64,000 nt of DNA from Helopsaltes ochotensis. Lineage: Eukaryota > Chordata > Aves > Passeriformes > Locustellidae. The notes below the pieces were generated by a model that saw only the letters and a list, made by a program, of their open reading frames with translations, searched no databases and was not told the DNA's origin. The stretch is from NCBI GenBank assembly GCA_013400155.1, contig VXBM01001023.1:206380-270379 (forward strand). Direction: 5' to 3'. Below are positions 13,401 to 26,400 of this stretch, piece after piece (positions within the stretch are counted from its first letter, which is position 1; each line of letters starts with the position of its first letter). Both the position numbers and the translations under genes were made by a program.

Positions 13401-16400
13401 CATCTGTCCTTGTTGCAGAAGGCAGGGGACTGTGACAGGTAATGATGGTCAATAGCTTTAAAAAAAAACCACAAATGAAGAGGAGACTGACGTTATCGGC
13501 TCTGACTACAACTTCAATTCCTAGAAAAGTGCTGGAACAAGTACTCGGACTGAAATACCGAGAAGATAAATACAGGGATGAACAACAGACAAATTATTGC
13601 TCTCAGGACAAATGATTTCAAATCTGTCTAATTTTCTGTCCTGGCAGCATGTCAGGCTCTGTGCACAGTGTCAGTTTTCTTGATCTCTTGGTAGGACAAC
13701 ATCCTGATAGACAATTTGAAGGGACAGAACCTGAAAAAAATTGCTCCAAAGAGAGTGCTCAGCTAGGAAGTTAAGTTCTAAGTGTACTGATTAGCTGCAT
13801 CCTGTTGAGCTAGAAGGGCGTGATTTTGTTGCAGCCCACCCTGCTTTGTATTCTCTTGAGTGTTTTTCCAAATCACTTGTAAAGTCAAGTAGTGAGCATG
13901 TTGGACCAGTTCAAGTGATACTCCAGTGAGAAGAGCCAGAGTTCCACCTAGGATGAGGTTAGAGCTTGACATGATTGTGGTAAACTGGATATGGTTTTGA
14001 AAAATAAGATGCAGTTCATTAAGAGCACTGCAGCAGTAAACACGTGGTAGGAGTCGTATGGAATAAATCTAGTATTTATATCACATGAGCAAAACTAGAT
14101 ACAAAAAATTCTTTGGAAAAGTGATCGTTTACAGCAGATCACACACTGAAGGCAAGGCAACAATGTCCCCCTGTTGTATAAAAGGTAAACATCCCATGGA
14201 GATATCTGACCACATCAGTTAATTTTAAGATGCATTGTATTCAACCCACAGCTGTCCTTATTCGGACACTGGACTTCCGGAAATGGATAACCATCTAAAT
14301 AAAATCCAAAGTAAAGAAATTTGAAATGACACGTGAGGACAAATTGATGGAACTGGAAACTGCAAATGGAAAAAAGACTGAAGGAAGACTAGATAATGAT
14401 GATCAAGCACAGAGTGTATGTAGCTTCACAAAAGAGAGTATTATTTCTTTAGGCCTACTTGTGCTAGAAAATGAAATAAAATTGTAGTAGACAATTGACT
14501 GAACAACTGCTAGTAAAGTTTTACTACCAGTATAAGAGAGGAATTGCATGGGGTATTTAACAATGTCACAAATCTCTTTATCCCTGGAAGAAGAGAGGAG
14601 ATGGTCTGCGGGATCCATTGGCATAGAATTAATACCTTTGAAACAAATGAAACAAAATTGCGTACTTGAGCTGTGGATTGACAGATAAATACAGTTTCTT
14701 CATTACGGATGGTCCCTGCACTAGAAACCTTTTTTTTGACATCACTTGCAGTCTTTTTCTGTGTATTAAGAATTTTCCAACTATATAAATCCTAAGAAAA
14801 GTAAAACAGAGGCTTTTCAGAGCTTTTTTTTTTTTTTTTTAACGTGTTTAATCATCCTTCATTCTGTGTTTGGGGATTATATGGACACCATATGAATATG
14901 AGAATTTGTACTCTGCAATCTCCTTGTTGATTTGCTGGAGGTTCCCTACCGGCTGCAGGGTATAGCAAAACTTTTTAATGGTTTATGTATTCCTACTGAA
15001 AGACATACATGAGAGAAATATCGCTGGCTGGGTGCTCACAGCTATGAATAGCAGATTTTCTGACTAATAAGATTTTGGCTGCTCTTGTCTTGATGAACCA
15101 GAATGAACCAGATGAACCCAGAAATTTTGCTATACCTCTAGATACAGAAATTAATACTTACATTGCCACATTGTTGTTAAGCTTCAATAAAAAGCACATA
15201 TAGAAAAAGTATGAAATGTGGGTTAACATATGAAAAGTTGATGTGCTGTATCCCCAAGTCATCAAAACACTGTAAGATTTGCAGTCTAGTGATTAAAATT
15301 GTTTGATGAAAGCAGAGGTCAATCTTTCATAGACTTTCAGAACACCAATTCTGAAACTAGACTGGTTGGTTATCTTGTTTGATTTGTAGAGATTTGGCTG
15401 TGCTACTCTTGGAAGTTTGCTAAGACAGATGTACAGACTATTTTTTTTTTCTTTATTAGAGGACAAAATGTTGAGACAGACCCAGCCTGTTTTTCCAAGA
15501 CATTCTCCACCTGAAACAACTCCCCTCACCTCTGGCTCTTGCTGAGGAACTGGGAGATCAGAGTGAGTGTTTATTTTATTTTTTTTCAATTTAACCCGTT
15601 CCAAATCTGATGGGTTTTTTCCTGCAACTCTCTTTTTTCTTAGGAAAAGTACAGAAAAGGTTCTCTTCACCAGCAAGGAACTTCAGGTGTTTTGTCCCTG
15701 ACTCTTATCCTCAACAGAGCTTCTCCTTCCTTGTGAGGAGCTTTGAGGATTCCTTCTGAATTGCATAATATGTTACCTAGTCCTTGGTTCAGCTGATAGC
15801 TAGGGTAAGGTCACTGGAAGGCTCTCAGAAGGCTTGCTTAGAGGAAGTCTTTGCTGTGCTAATACTGTTCCAAGCAGCTGCAGATTTAATTAGAAAATTT
15901 GCAAGGGAGCTGTTATTTCTACTGGAAATAGTTAATTAGCCCCATGAAAACTATTGTCAAGTAAAGCTGTCCTAAAGATGCATTTCCTGTCAACTGAATA
16001 AGCATGTTTAAAGTCTTGGAGATGGCTACAGTTTTATTTACAAGCTATTTCATCCCTTGCAGTCAAAGGGATGGTGTGGTAGGTTTAGTCTAGCACTTAT
16101 GAAAAGTTTCTGTCTTTACCTTAAGTTAAGTAATGAGATATATATTAGATATCAAGATAATTTATCTTAAGTTGCAGCATGAGATGCAGCAAACAGGAAG
16201 AGTTTGGACTAAGCTGTCATATGAACAGTCTCTCTCATAACAGTCTATGAATTTTATTGGTGCAATTAATTGATTTGAAATACATGGCCTTGCTGTTATG
16301 AGTGAAATGAGATCAACATTTGATCTAGGACACCTAGATCTTGTGTTTTTGAGATGGATTTAAAACATGTAGCAAATTTTCCCTTCCTGATTTGTGTTCA

Positions 16401-18059
16401 AGCCCAGTCCGAAGTCCAGTAATGTGAAGAAGTTCATTTATGTTGTTGTCCTGTGGCTTACAACCAAAAACTAAAAAAAAAGATTATGCAGACGAGATTA
16501 TGCACATTCTTTAAAAGAGTTTATCTATGCTGCAAGAACTTTTCATTAAGTACTTTGCCCTTTGATCCAGGGAGAGTCCTAACCTGATCTATTTCCCATG
16601 ACAGATCATTAGAGTTTAGTTCTGAATACAGAGTCAATTTAGGGGCTTAATCCTAAACCACTCATATCTCTAACCTCCCCTCAGGTAAATTTAAACTGAA
16701 AAACAAAGAACACAGGCCAAAAAATATGTGAGTAGGAGTGGAGGTTAATAGTTGGGTGTACTTACGACTGCAAAGCAATCATATGGCCTGGCTTGCACAA
16801 GAAAGATGTCCTAGTAAATTTTAAGTTAGTCTTGAAAGTTCCTTGTGGGTGACTAAAACATGGAAATCTGATTTTTTCATTTTAGCTCTATTTACTATTT
16901 TCGTTGGTTGTTTTGCTGAGCTGTTCCATGATGTGGGTGATGTAATTGGAATTGCATCAGGATCACATGAGGCAGGAGAGGTAACAGCGGCACACACTGT
17001 AGGAAAAGAGGGTTGGACTGAGTCATGCTGTGCAATATCTTCTGCATGGGGATGGCTGGGCTGAGCACCAGCCCCAGGCCTGGCCTTCCTGCACCTCCAA
17101 GTCATCTTCCCTAAAGATAACCAAGTTCACACATACCCTTCCCATCAGCGTGTCAGGGCTGTGAAATCCAAAGTGACTCATGAATCATCAGCACTCAATC
17201 CACTCAAAACTTAACTTCCCCTGAGAGCTTTGGGACTCTGAAAGAGCAAATAGCATGGTTAGCACTCCATGCTGCCATGATTAATATCCTCTTTTCCTAT
17301 CAACGTTAGTTTGCGTCATAGTTCTTGTAGGAGTTTGGGGAAGTCCAGGGAGGTAATTGAGAACTTGAAGGACTTAAACTTGGAGGAATGAAGGGGCTGG
17401 ATGCAGGCTGAAAGGAGCTATAGGAAACATGTTTCCTGAAAGAGATATTTAAAAGGGGAAAAAAGGAAGTGTGAATTCTTGAGATGGAAAGGAAATCACA
17501 ATTCCACAACAAGCTTGGAAGTTACCCAGTGGAATATGACAATAAAGTTCAAGGAATCTTCGAAAGTCCATTATATTTGTTATTAACTGTAGGAAAAATT
17601 TTTGCTATTTTATTGCTCTGAGGGGAAGCATCAACACTTTACGCACAACACCAGAACACATTTACTAAAGCCTGTGAAAGGAGTGGGCCATGTCCTCATT
17701 AACATTGGCGGGTGGGTGAGGAGGTGGTGGCTACGGCAAGCCTGTGCAGCCTTCACTGAGGCTGGGTCAATCCCAAACAGGAAGGCTCAGCAAAGAGCTT
17801 CCAACCTAAATTTCAGCCATAGCAACTGCAGGCAAATCATGAGGCAGGAACAGAGGACACTAGTTTCAACAGAATAGGCATCATCCATCAGGGCAAAGTT
17901 AAGCCACTGTGGCTTGGAAAGCCCTGAAAGGATAGATAAAATGATAGCAGTAACATTTGTAAACAGGAAAGGCTAAGTATTTCTGAAGCCATTAGCATCT
18001 TGCCAAGATGAAGGAGGGAGAGCCAAGTTTGGTAAACATGAAAAAAAGAAATCCTGACC

Positions 18060-18078
18060 TTTTTTTTTTTTTTTTTTT
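18060..18078. repeat. Homopolymer T19
   Basis: Nineteen consecutive T. Read on the minus strand this is an A19 tract. I looked for an upstream AATAAA and a processed-transcript body on that strand and saw neither, so it is only a homopolymer. Confidence 0.85.
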
Positions 18079-20432
18079 ACTAGAGAGGGCCCTTTTAGGA
18101 AAATGAAATTGCTTTCAAGGACAGACTTGTTAAGATCTGTGTGGTTAAAATGGGGTTTCAGGGTTGTTGTTTTGGTGGGTTTGGTTTTGATTTTGTTTAT
18201 TTTGGTGTGGGATTTTTGGTTAAAAGCCTTTTCAAACATATGATTTTTACACTGATAGATGGCCTATGTTGAAAATTTTCTTAAGACATAATTAAAAGTT
18301 CAAATTTCAAAAATAAAACATGTTTTGTGTATAAAAAAATAATTACAATTTTACTTTTTAGTTGTTCTAGTTTGGTGTATTTTCCACACTGTCTGTTCAT
18401 GAACTTTTCAAGGTTTTAATTTTCTGCTTCCATTCCAGGCCAGGGCACTTCTTGATGTCTCAAAATCTTAGAGCTATTGGCACGCAGTTGTGCAACTAGA
18501 AAATTTAGTTGCCTTTAATAACAGCATGAAGTACTGGTACAGTATTGTACCAGGGAACTATTGTAAGAGAGAACAGGAAAATTACACAAAAAAAATTTTA
18601 GATTTCTGGAGGGGGAAAGGAGACAAAGTGAGAATCTGTAGATTCAAAGATGTGGGAAAAATGTATATTTTATAGGTTTAGTTTTGGCTAGACTGAATGG
18701 AAAGTTTAAGTGAGAAGAATGGGAAAACACACAGAGACATGACTTGTCATCAGAAAAAAAACCCCTGTAAGGTGCTTGATGCTGAGAAGTTTTGTTATAA
18801 GGAATGTGCTATCAGGCTACAGGCTGCAGGATGTTTTGCACACCCTTCTGCAGCTAGTGCTGATAGGTGACACCAAAAGAAGAATGTAGAATAGACTCTT
18901 TTTCTCTATCAGGCTTAATGCTGCCTGTAACAAATAGAAAAATACACATCGTAAAGGTCAGTTTCACTGTGGGCAGTGATTTGAAGTGGAGTAATTGCTT
19001 TAGAAGCCCCAGGAACAAGTATTTTGATGATAATTCAGCCCTTCAGTCTGGGCCTCCTGCAACAGCAGCAGTCCTCCTTCTGTCTTTGTGTGGTCTCTGG
19101 CTCTCTCCTGCCAGACCGCATTGACTTTTTGTGATCAATCCATTAATCACTGCATATGTTGTACAATATCCTTATCAGCTGGAGAAGCAGCACAGCCTTT
19201 TTCCAGGAAGTGCTTTGGAGGGGCCCCACATTCCATGTGAAGTCTCCTAGTACCAATATGCTCTGGTATGGAATGACATCAAACAAACTAGTGATTTCCT
19301 TGGAGTGTGTCCTGGAAACTTGAGGAGTTCTTGATGGCATCTGACATCCCACTTGCCTTGAAGTTAACATTTTGATGATGTCTAGCCTGGCTCTACCTGT
19401 CTATAATTATAAGTCATGGATTTTAAGCTGTCTAAAAAGGATTAAACTGTTTTCCAACCAGCTGCTGCAGTCTGATGCTTGGCATATGGCTAATGGATAA
19501 GGGTTACCAATTTGGTAATATGTGTAAAATTAGTAAACACTTTCTGTGAAAAAAAGGTGGAGAGATCAGTGAATTTCTCAGAAAACTAGGAGACAAATGC
19601 AGTTTTCTGATAGCCATGAAAATTTCTCAACAGGAACATTTACTTCTTGTTTTCAATTTAAATTTCCATTGCATATAGCATCAGCATTGAGGGGGGACAG
19701 AGAAAAAGCTGCTGCAGGAGCAGAAGGCTGCACCTACACCTTGCATAACTTGTAAAGCGTCTCCCAAACCAGTGGAAAGCTGCCATCTCACATGAAGTGA
19801 AGGTCTGCCATGCAGTCAAGAGATTTTCCTTCTCTTGCAAGGGTCTCATAGTCATTGTATGTATGCTGGTCATTTAAAATCCAGGTGTGGCTCTCCCTTA
19901 GTATTACAGCACCTCCAGCACTTGATTCTGAAAGCCATTCTTGGTGCAACATTTGTAACTGCAGAGTCTGGAACCACTTTCTGTCAGATCTTTTGTACTT
20001 GTGTTTTCTGGAGATGGGAGGGATAGGCTCTGCATACTTGGAAAGCAGAGTTGCCTTCCCCAGGGTGAGTTTTGGGGTGGTGGCCACAGTTGGAGAAACT
20101 CAGCTGCTGGGTGGGCTGGCACCAAAGCCAGGCACGTCAGGTGGGACACAGCCCATCTCACATGCTGTCTTGCAGTTTCTGTTGATGTCTTCAGAAGGAC
20201 TCATATTGCTAGTTCAGAAAACTCAGCATAGTTCAGGAGAGTGCTGCTCTACTCCAAAACTAGGTCACTGGGGGAAATGAGAGCAAACGGAAAAGATCAG
20301 TTTCTCAGAGGGGTGATTTCTATTAAGGTAGTATGTGGTCTGTTATGAAATGGCTTAGGAGAATTATTTATGCCTGTTGAGCAGTACAAGCAGGTCATCA
20401 TTTGCAACACATTTAGGCTTTACAAGTGACTG

Positions 20433-20459
20433 ACTGGGTCACACATGCTGTGACCCAGT
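20433..20459. repeat. Perfect 11-bp inverted repeat, 5-nt loop
   Basis: Arms actgggtcaca and tgtgacccagt are perfectly complementary and flank the loop catgc. Pairing stops just outside the arms. The arms contain GGGTCA and TGACCC, close to nuclear-receptor half-sites in inverted orientation. The inverted repeat is directly visible. Any regulatory or small-RNA role is unproven, because 27 nt is far shorter than a miRNA precursor. Confidence 0.8.
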
Positions 20460-23218
20460 TAGGAAAAATATAAGCTCCGGTACCTGATAGTAGTTTAAGC
20501 AGTTCAACACTTCAATATGAGCATTATTTCTCTTTCCTTAATAAAACATGAGTTGGCATTTACAGCTTTTCTGAGGTTCCCCATCCCACTCTATTTCCAA
20601 GGTTTTGTTTGAAGGGAGTTGCCAACACAATATCTGAATAAGTTAAAATATTTTATTATCTTATTAGAGAGGAAGGAGGTAAAAATATGTTTGGATGTCT
20701 GCTGGAAAACCATCTAAACCAGGACTTTCTTCCTGTGTACCTCCACAAGAGGTATCCTGTGTTATGACCATGATATTTTCACTTGATACTTTGTGACCTC
20801 GTTATTTGAAGCCAGGTTTGAGTCAAAGCCTTGGAGTTTAATTTTTCTGACTAACAGGTAATCCAAATCTAGTCAGCTTGAATGAAATCATAAACTAGAG
20901 CAGTTGAAGCAACACTCGCAGTCTGTACATTCTCCTTCCTAACGACACTGGAAAGCCAAAGAAGAAACTGCACAAACTAAGAGAAAACCATCTCATTGGA
21001 GGAAAACAGGTGAAGGAATGTGAGGAGCTACTTAACCCATACAGGCCTGCATTGATGGTGATGTCTTGCATGCTCTGGAAATTCAGGTTGCAATTCTACT
21101 TTTGCAATTCTGCAAATTGCTGCTGCAGGCAGAGCACTGGACTCTCCACCCATCCAGGTGTGCAGGCCACATCTGCACCTCGGTGCTGAGGCTCATGTAT
21201 GATGAGGTGAGGACTGACAGTCCCAGACCCAAACCCCTCCATGCATCTAATGGTTTGCAGAAATGAAAAGCCGACCACAGCAAGTTAGCTATTTTAGAAA
21301 TACAAGAATTGCCTCAGCAGTTAACAAAGTTGTATCTTAGACCCCAAGTAAAAATCTTCATGTAGGTTGAAATAATGACACCACATCATACTGACTGGAA
21401 GGAGAGAGAGGAGGTAGTTTCATTTATTTCCAGTAGACACTGTTGAAAAGGACCCAGTATGACTAGAGATGATATTTTCTTTTTAGCAGTTGCACAGCTA
21501 AATTAAGCTGAACTTAGATAATGAGGGTATTGCTTTCATATTTCCTTTTAACATTTAAAAATAAAAAAATGGCATCAGAACACCAGTTTGGGAATGATGC
21601 TACTCACTCTGGAATTGTGCCATTTACTTCAATGGAAGCAGTTCTCTTAATGAAAATTAAATGTGATGTTAGAGTAAGTATTTAATAAAAAAATCTGAAT
21701 GTTGACAATCATAAATATCATATTGTTAAGAGAGCTGCAGAAAAATTCAGTGGGGTGTCTAAGGGATTCAATTAAGAGACTTGAAGTACAACAAATGAAT
21801 AAAAGATATGAGTCTGCAGACACAGGAGGACTCTGAAATTTCCTTCCTAAAATGCAGAGATGGAGAACTGAAATTATTTTTGTCACCTCCTGTGTCTGAG
21901 AAGCTTGTCATTAAAATAAGCTTTTCTTCAAACTCTGTACACCAGATTGTGATATTACTGGCTCTGATCCTCATTTTCACTGTCAATTAAGAGTAATTCT
22001 AGTCAGCTTCTTGTAAAATATATACAAAAGTGAAATGAGACTTGTGGTTTCTACTGTTGCAAAATTTCCTTTACATTTATTGACTCTTCTACCAAGGTCT
22101 TTCACTTATTGCTACCCGAATTAATGGGAAAAGGTTACACATACTGTTTCAATCGTGTTTAAGGAGTCATATTTAGAACTTTTCCATATAGCACACCTTT
22201 CCTGTACATCAGTGTGATTGTCGAACTCCTACTGGTTTGAGTAAGAGCTGTCTGATAGAATGGTGAAATATGGTAGAAATGCAGTGCTTTGGACTTTTTT
22301 TTCTGTTGAAATGACTGGATGGAAAAGCAGCTTTATTCTCTGTAGGTGCTGACTGAGCTCTGGAGAAGAAAGATTTTTCTTGCTGCAGAAAGATGCTTAT
22401 CTCTCACATACCCTTGCCCATGGCTTCAACCCTGGGGGTACCCTGAGAGCACGTGGGGCACCTCAGTTTTTATCCACATCAAGATGTTGTATGCAATTCA
22501 TGACAGTAACTTCTGCTAGGACCACATGAAAGAGAAGAATCTCCAGTGTGCAGAAACTCATGTCCCTGTCCTAAGTGTCTCAGTCTTGGCCCAGATGTCA
22601 CTCAGATTGAGGCACACTAGTGGCAGCTGTATGAACTAGACCTTGGTGACCGAAGGGTTGCACACCTGCACTAGTGGCAGATTGTCATACTGTTAGTTAG
22701 GCATTCAGTCTCTTCTTTAAAGATTATGATCATTGACATCACTCAATTGTGGAACACATAGAGAAAATTGGGGAAGATTAATTTACCTTTTCAGGAGTCA
22801 ATCTGCCTGGATGCATTGACTTCACTGGAATTTTTGTTCCTCTGCAACAAGATGAGGGAAATAACACAGTTGTATGAATCAGCTGCAGTTGAACTAAATA
22901 TGAAAAATAAATATCTGATGTATCACAGGTTCTAGGCTGGAAGAGCCTACAAACATTTGCAGTGTAGCTCATCTTTGTTCCTCTGGCACTGAACAACTCT
23001 AAAAATCCAGATGCTCCATCTCAATCCAACCTGCTTCTGGAATGAAGCCAAAACTCTCTCTTCAGATTGACAAGTTGCTGTTAATTTTAAAAGCTGTCTC
23101 ATACATATTGTAGACCTACCAGAAGAAGTAAATCTTGCCTGCAGAAATCCATAGGATCATTATGTTCTCAGCTGATACTGACTCTTCCACAAAATCTCAC
23201 TGATCTTGGAAGGTCACT

Positions 23219-23456
23219 GAATCCTAGAATCATTAAGGTTGGAAAAGGTCTTTAAGAATGTCTAGTTCAACCATCCACCTAGCATCACCACCATGCTCAC
23301 CATTAAACCACATCTTCCTGTTCTGTATCCACATGTTTTTGAACACTTCCAGGGATGGTGACTCCACCAATTCTCTGAGCAGCCCATTCCAATAATTGAC
23401 AATCCTTTCTATGGAGAAACTTTTTCCAATATCTGATGTAAAACTTTCCCAGTTTA
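23219..23456 (-). mobile_element. CR1 LINE 3' fragment, a different subfamily
   Basis: The plus strand reads gaatcctagaatcattaagg, then gttggaaaaggtc, caaccatccacctagcatc, cagggatggtgactccacc and gcagcccattccaa. This is the reverse complement of a CR1 3' end. The attaaggttggaaaaggt and ggtgactccacca wording differs from the ggtttggaagggacc and gggatgggacatcc type of most other copies here, so it belongs to another CR1 subfamily. An overlapping 130-codon minus frame (23303-23695) runs from unique DNA into the CR1 UTR and is not a gene. Confidence 0.9.
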
Positions 23457-26400
23457 ATTACCGTGTTCAATCCATAGATTGCTTCCTTGGCTGTGGACCT
23501 TAGGAGAAATTGGTTATTTTTGTCTGTCAAAGAGGGGAATGAAAGCTGAGGAACAGAACTGACAACATGCATACATAGAAAAACCTTTTGGTAATTTTCA
23601 CTCAGATTGAGGAGCTCAACATTTGTACCTGAGTGTTTTGCTTTGTACCTGACTGGACATAGTGGGGACTGGGGATGGACACCCAAGTAGGCCAAAGAGG
23701 GACTGGTGTGGGTCTGTCAAAAAGAATCTGCTGTACACTGGTGCACAGCTCCATGTGGAACACTGCTCTCCTCTGTCAAAGGACAGGATACCTTACCACC
23801 CTTCAGGAGGAAAGTGTCTTCTGCTACATAACTACGTTTTTTTGTCATTTCAGCTATATCCCATTTCCTTCACTTGCAGCATACTTTTTTCTTCTGTGGG
23901 GCTTCTGTAAATTTTGCAAAACAAAGGTATTTAATTTTCCTTCTGTATATAAAACAGCTGAAAAAATTATTTCAGCTGCTATTATTTGCACTAGCTAATG
24001 AAAAATTTCCTCTTAATTCCCAGTAAATGTGATAGTTCTTGATGTTAACAATGCTTGTCCACAAGATTTTGAGAATAGAATATTGCTTTGTGGTGAGTGA
24101 ATAGGAGCTCCTGAAGAGATACTGCAGACTCAGTGGTTAATGCCTGCAAACATGTTTTTGGCTTAATAATTTTTTAACCAATTTATTTCCTGAGTGTTGC
24201 TCTTTTTCAGTTAGGTATGCAAAACAAGAACAACAAGGATGCATTATTAAAGTGTTTTAACAGTGCTATCCATTGGATTTCTGCATCTATAAATGGGAAC
24301 AGATGTATTGCAAATGAAGTCTGAGAAAAGCCGTATGAGCTATGGAACAGAGTGATCATTTGATTAATGGTAAATTTTTCTTAGCTGTGTTTAGATGATA
24401 CATTTTCTAGGGTCTCAATGACTCAAATAGAGATAAAAATACTTGACTGCACTTCTACATGTACAGACTGCTGTATTTGTTGTGACAGCAAATACTTCTC
24501 CTAGGTTTCTTTTTGCTCGCCTTTGAGAAGAACCAATTTTTTATTGTTGTGGCATGGTTCACAACAAAGGCAGTACCTTCAAGCTGGTGATATAATTCAC
24601 TTGCCTAAGGTCTTAAGATTTCTTGCCAAATAAAGACGTTCAATCCTCTACAATTTTAAAAGAGATAAAGATTACAGTTTTTTTCATTTTTCAGTATTAA
24701 GAAAGAGATGTTGCTCATGTAGGGAACACATAAATTTTAAAGAAATAAGCCATGATGACATTAACCTAGTAATTCTTTACCATTGCTGAACTGAAGACCT
24801 GGACCAAAACTCACTATTTGGTCCTCTCATGCTACTTTTGCAGAGACAACTGTTTATTCAGTTAGGTTTCAAAGTAAAAAAACAAGTGAGTTTGGATCTT
24901 CTAAAGCCTACATCTTCTACATGCCTACATAAAGGCATGTGTACTACTGCATCTGTCTATTGACAAAGAACAAGGGATTAGGTACTGTGAAGACCCATTT
25001 TTGCCTGCTATTTTTCAGTCAAATTTTATATTATATTCTGATTGAAAGAAATATTCTGCCTTCTAAACTGGATTTAATGAGTTTGTGCAAAACTTTGTTT
25101 CATTCTGAAAGCTTTGATTAAAAGAAAACACAAAAGATTATTCCAATTTGTTGTGCTAGAAACTCAGATTCTCCCTGTAATCAAGATGAGGGCCAGGTAC
25201 ACACTAGTGTTTAAATACAGCTGTGTAATTGCAGGACCTGAGTGTGTTATCTGCAGAGTATTGAAAAATGCCCAAGAAGTGGTCTAGACACACAGATGTT
25301 GTTTGTAAAACATCTTTCTGAGTCTAGACTCCTCTAAGTATATGACACACCAACATTTTGGGTCCAAATCATCCCAATGCTGAAATAGCAGGTATTACAG
25401 AGGTGATTACGTATTTTGCTGGGTGTTTTCTTACTTGGAGCAATCTCCTCAGCTCTTTCTGCAGCAAAAGTACTGGTGGGCACTCAATAATAGCCTGGGA
25501 GGAGTGTATGCTTGTTCTACCATCAGTTTATCACGCAGGTTGAGGAGCTCCTCCCAACATCCTTGTGGCTGTGAGTACTTTGAAATGTGTCTGGCATGAC
25601 AAAGGTTCACTTTTTGTTTCATCCAAGTTACTCAGTGAGTGTTATACAGCTGTTCTTATCCTGCTTGATGAGGGAGCATTTCCAGTAGTGTCATGTGCCG
25701 GAGCACAGCAATGGGAGAGAGCTCATGGCAGCAGAGACACATGAAGTGCAGAAAGATTTGTTTTACGGTCCCTTTGTACCTGTTTGTGAGAGTTATGCAT
25801 GCAATTGCCTCATCTCAATCTGTTTTGGGTCTTACAAAACACCTTTTCTGAGAGCTCTGAGAAAGCTGAACTCTGCAGTATATTTTATTTAGATTTTCCT
25901 TAGGAGCTAATTGAATTGGGAAAGGCAGGTGGCTTTGTTGAACACTCTGCACCAGAATACAGAGACTATTGAGCAGAGACCACACAGCAATGTGGCTTGG
26001 TGAGTCAAGAGTTGGTGTGCAAGTGACTAGGGGAACTGTTATCTGAGGGTTTTTTTGGTCATAATTTATGAAATGAATACAGCCAGGTTACATAACCGTA
26101 ATATCTATGCTGAGATGGGTGATTTTGTACAGCTCTAGCACAGTCTACCTAAACCTGCCTGTAAGATGCTTGGAAACTTCTCTTCCAAGTAGACTGCAAG
26201 ATTTTTAAACAGCTTGTGGATCCAAGTTGCTTATCAGATTGAAACTTCTAGGAAGTGAGAAAACACATATAGTTAAAAGAGATAAATCTGTAACATATGA
26301 GCTTACAAAAAATTAAGGCCAAAAAAGCTACATTTGTGAAGGACATTGTTTTGAGATATCTCTGTAATCTGGAGTTTCAGAAATGGAAGAAAAGAGGTGG

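Larger units (their letters stand above)
10431..23218. other. Unique noncoding stretch, no gene seen
   Basis: Nearly 13 kb hold no repeat family I recognise and no supportable gene. The longest open frames are a 127-codon minus frame at 15293-15676 and a 141-codon plus frame at 19855-20280. Both lack recognisable motifs, and the second lies where several frames are open at once because local GC is higher. Minor elements are T runs at 14824-14840 and 18060-18078, a short gaaccaga-type tandem at about 15092-15120 and the 20433-20459 hairpin. Confidence 0.6.

Noticed and set aside
18060..18240. A19 on the minus strand as the tail of a processed pseudogene
   Set aside because: No AATAAA shortly upstream on that strand and no recognisable transcript body or flanking direct repeats.
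19788..20280. Cluster of overlapping frames of 63-141 codons on both strands
   Set aside because: Several frames open at once over a moderately GC-rich patch. None has motifs, and codon content does not favour one frame.
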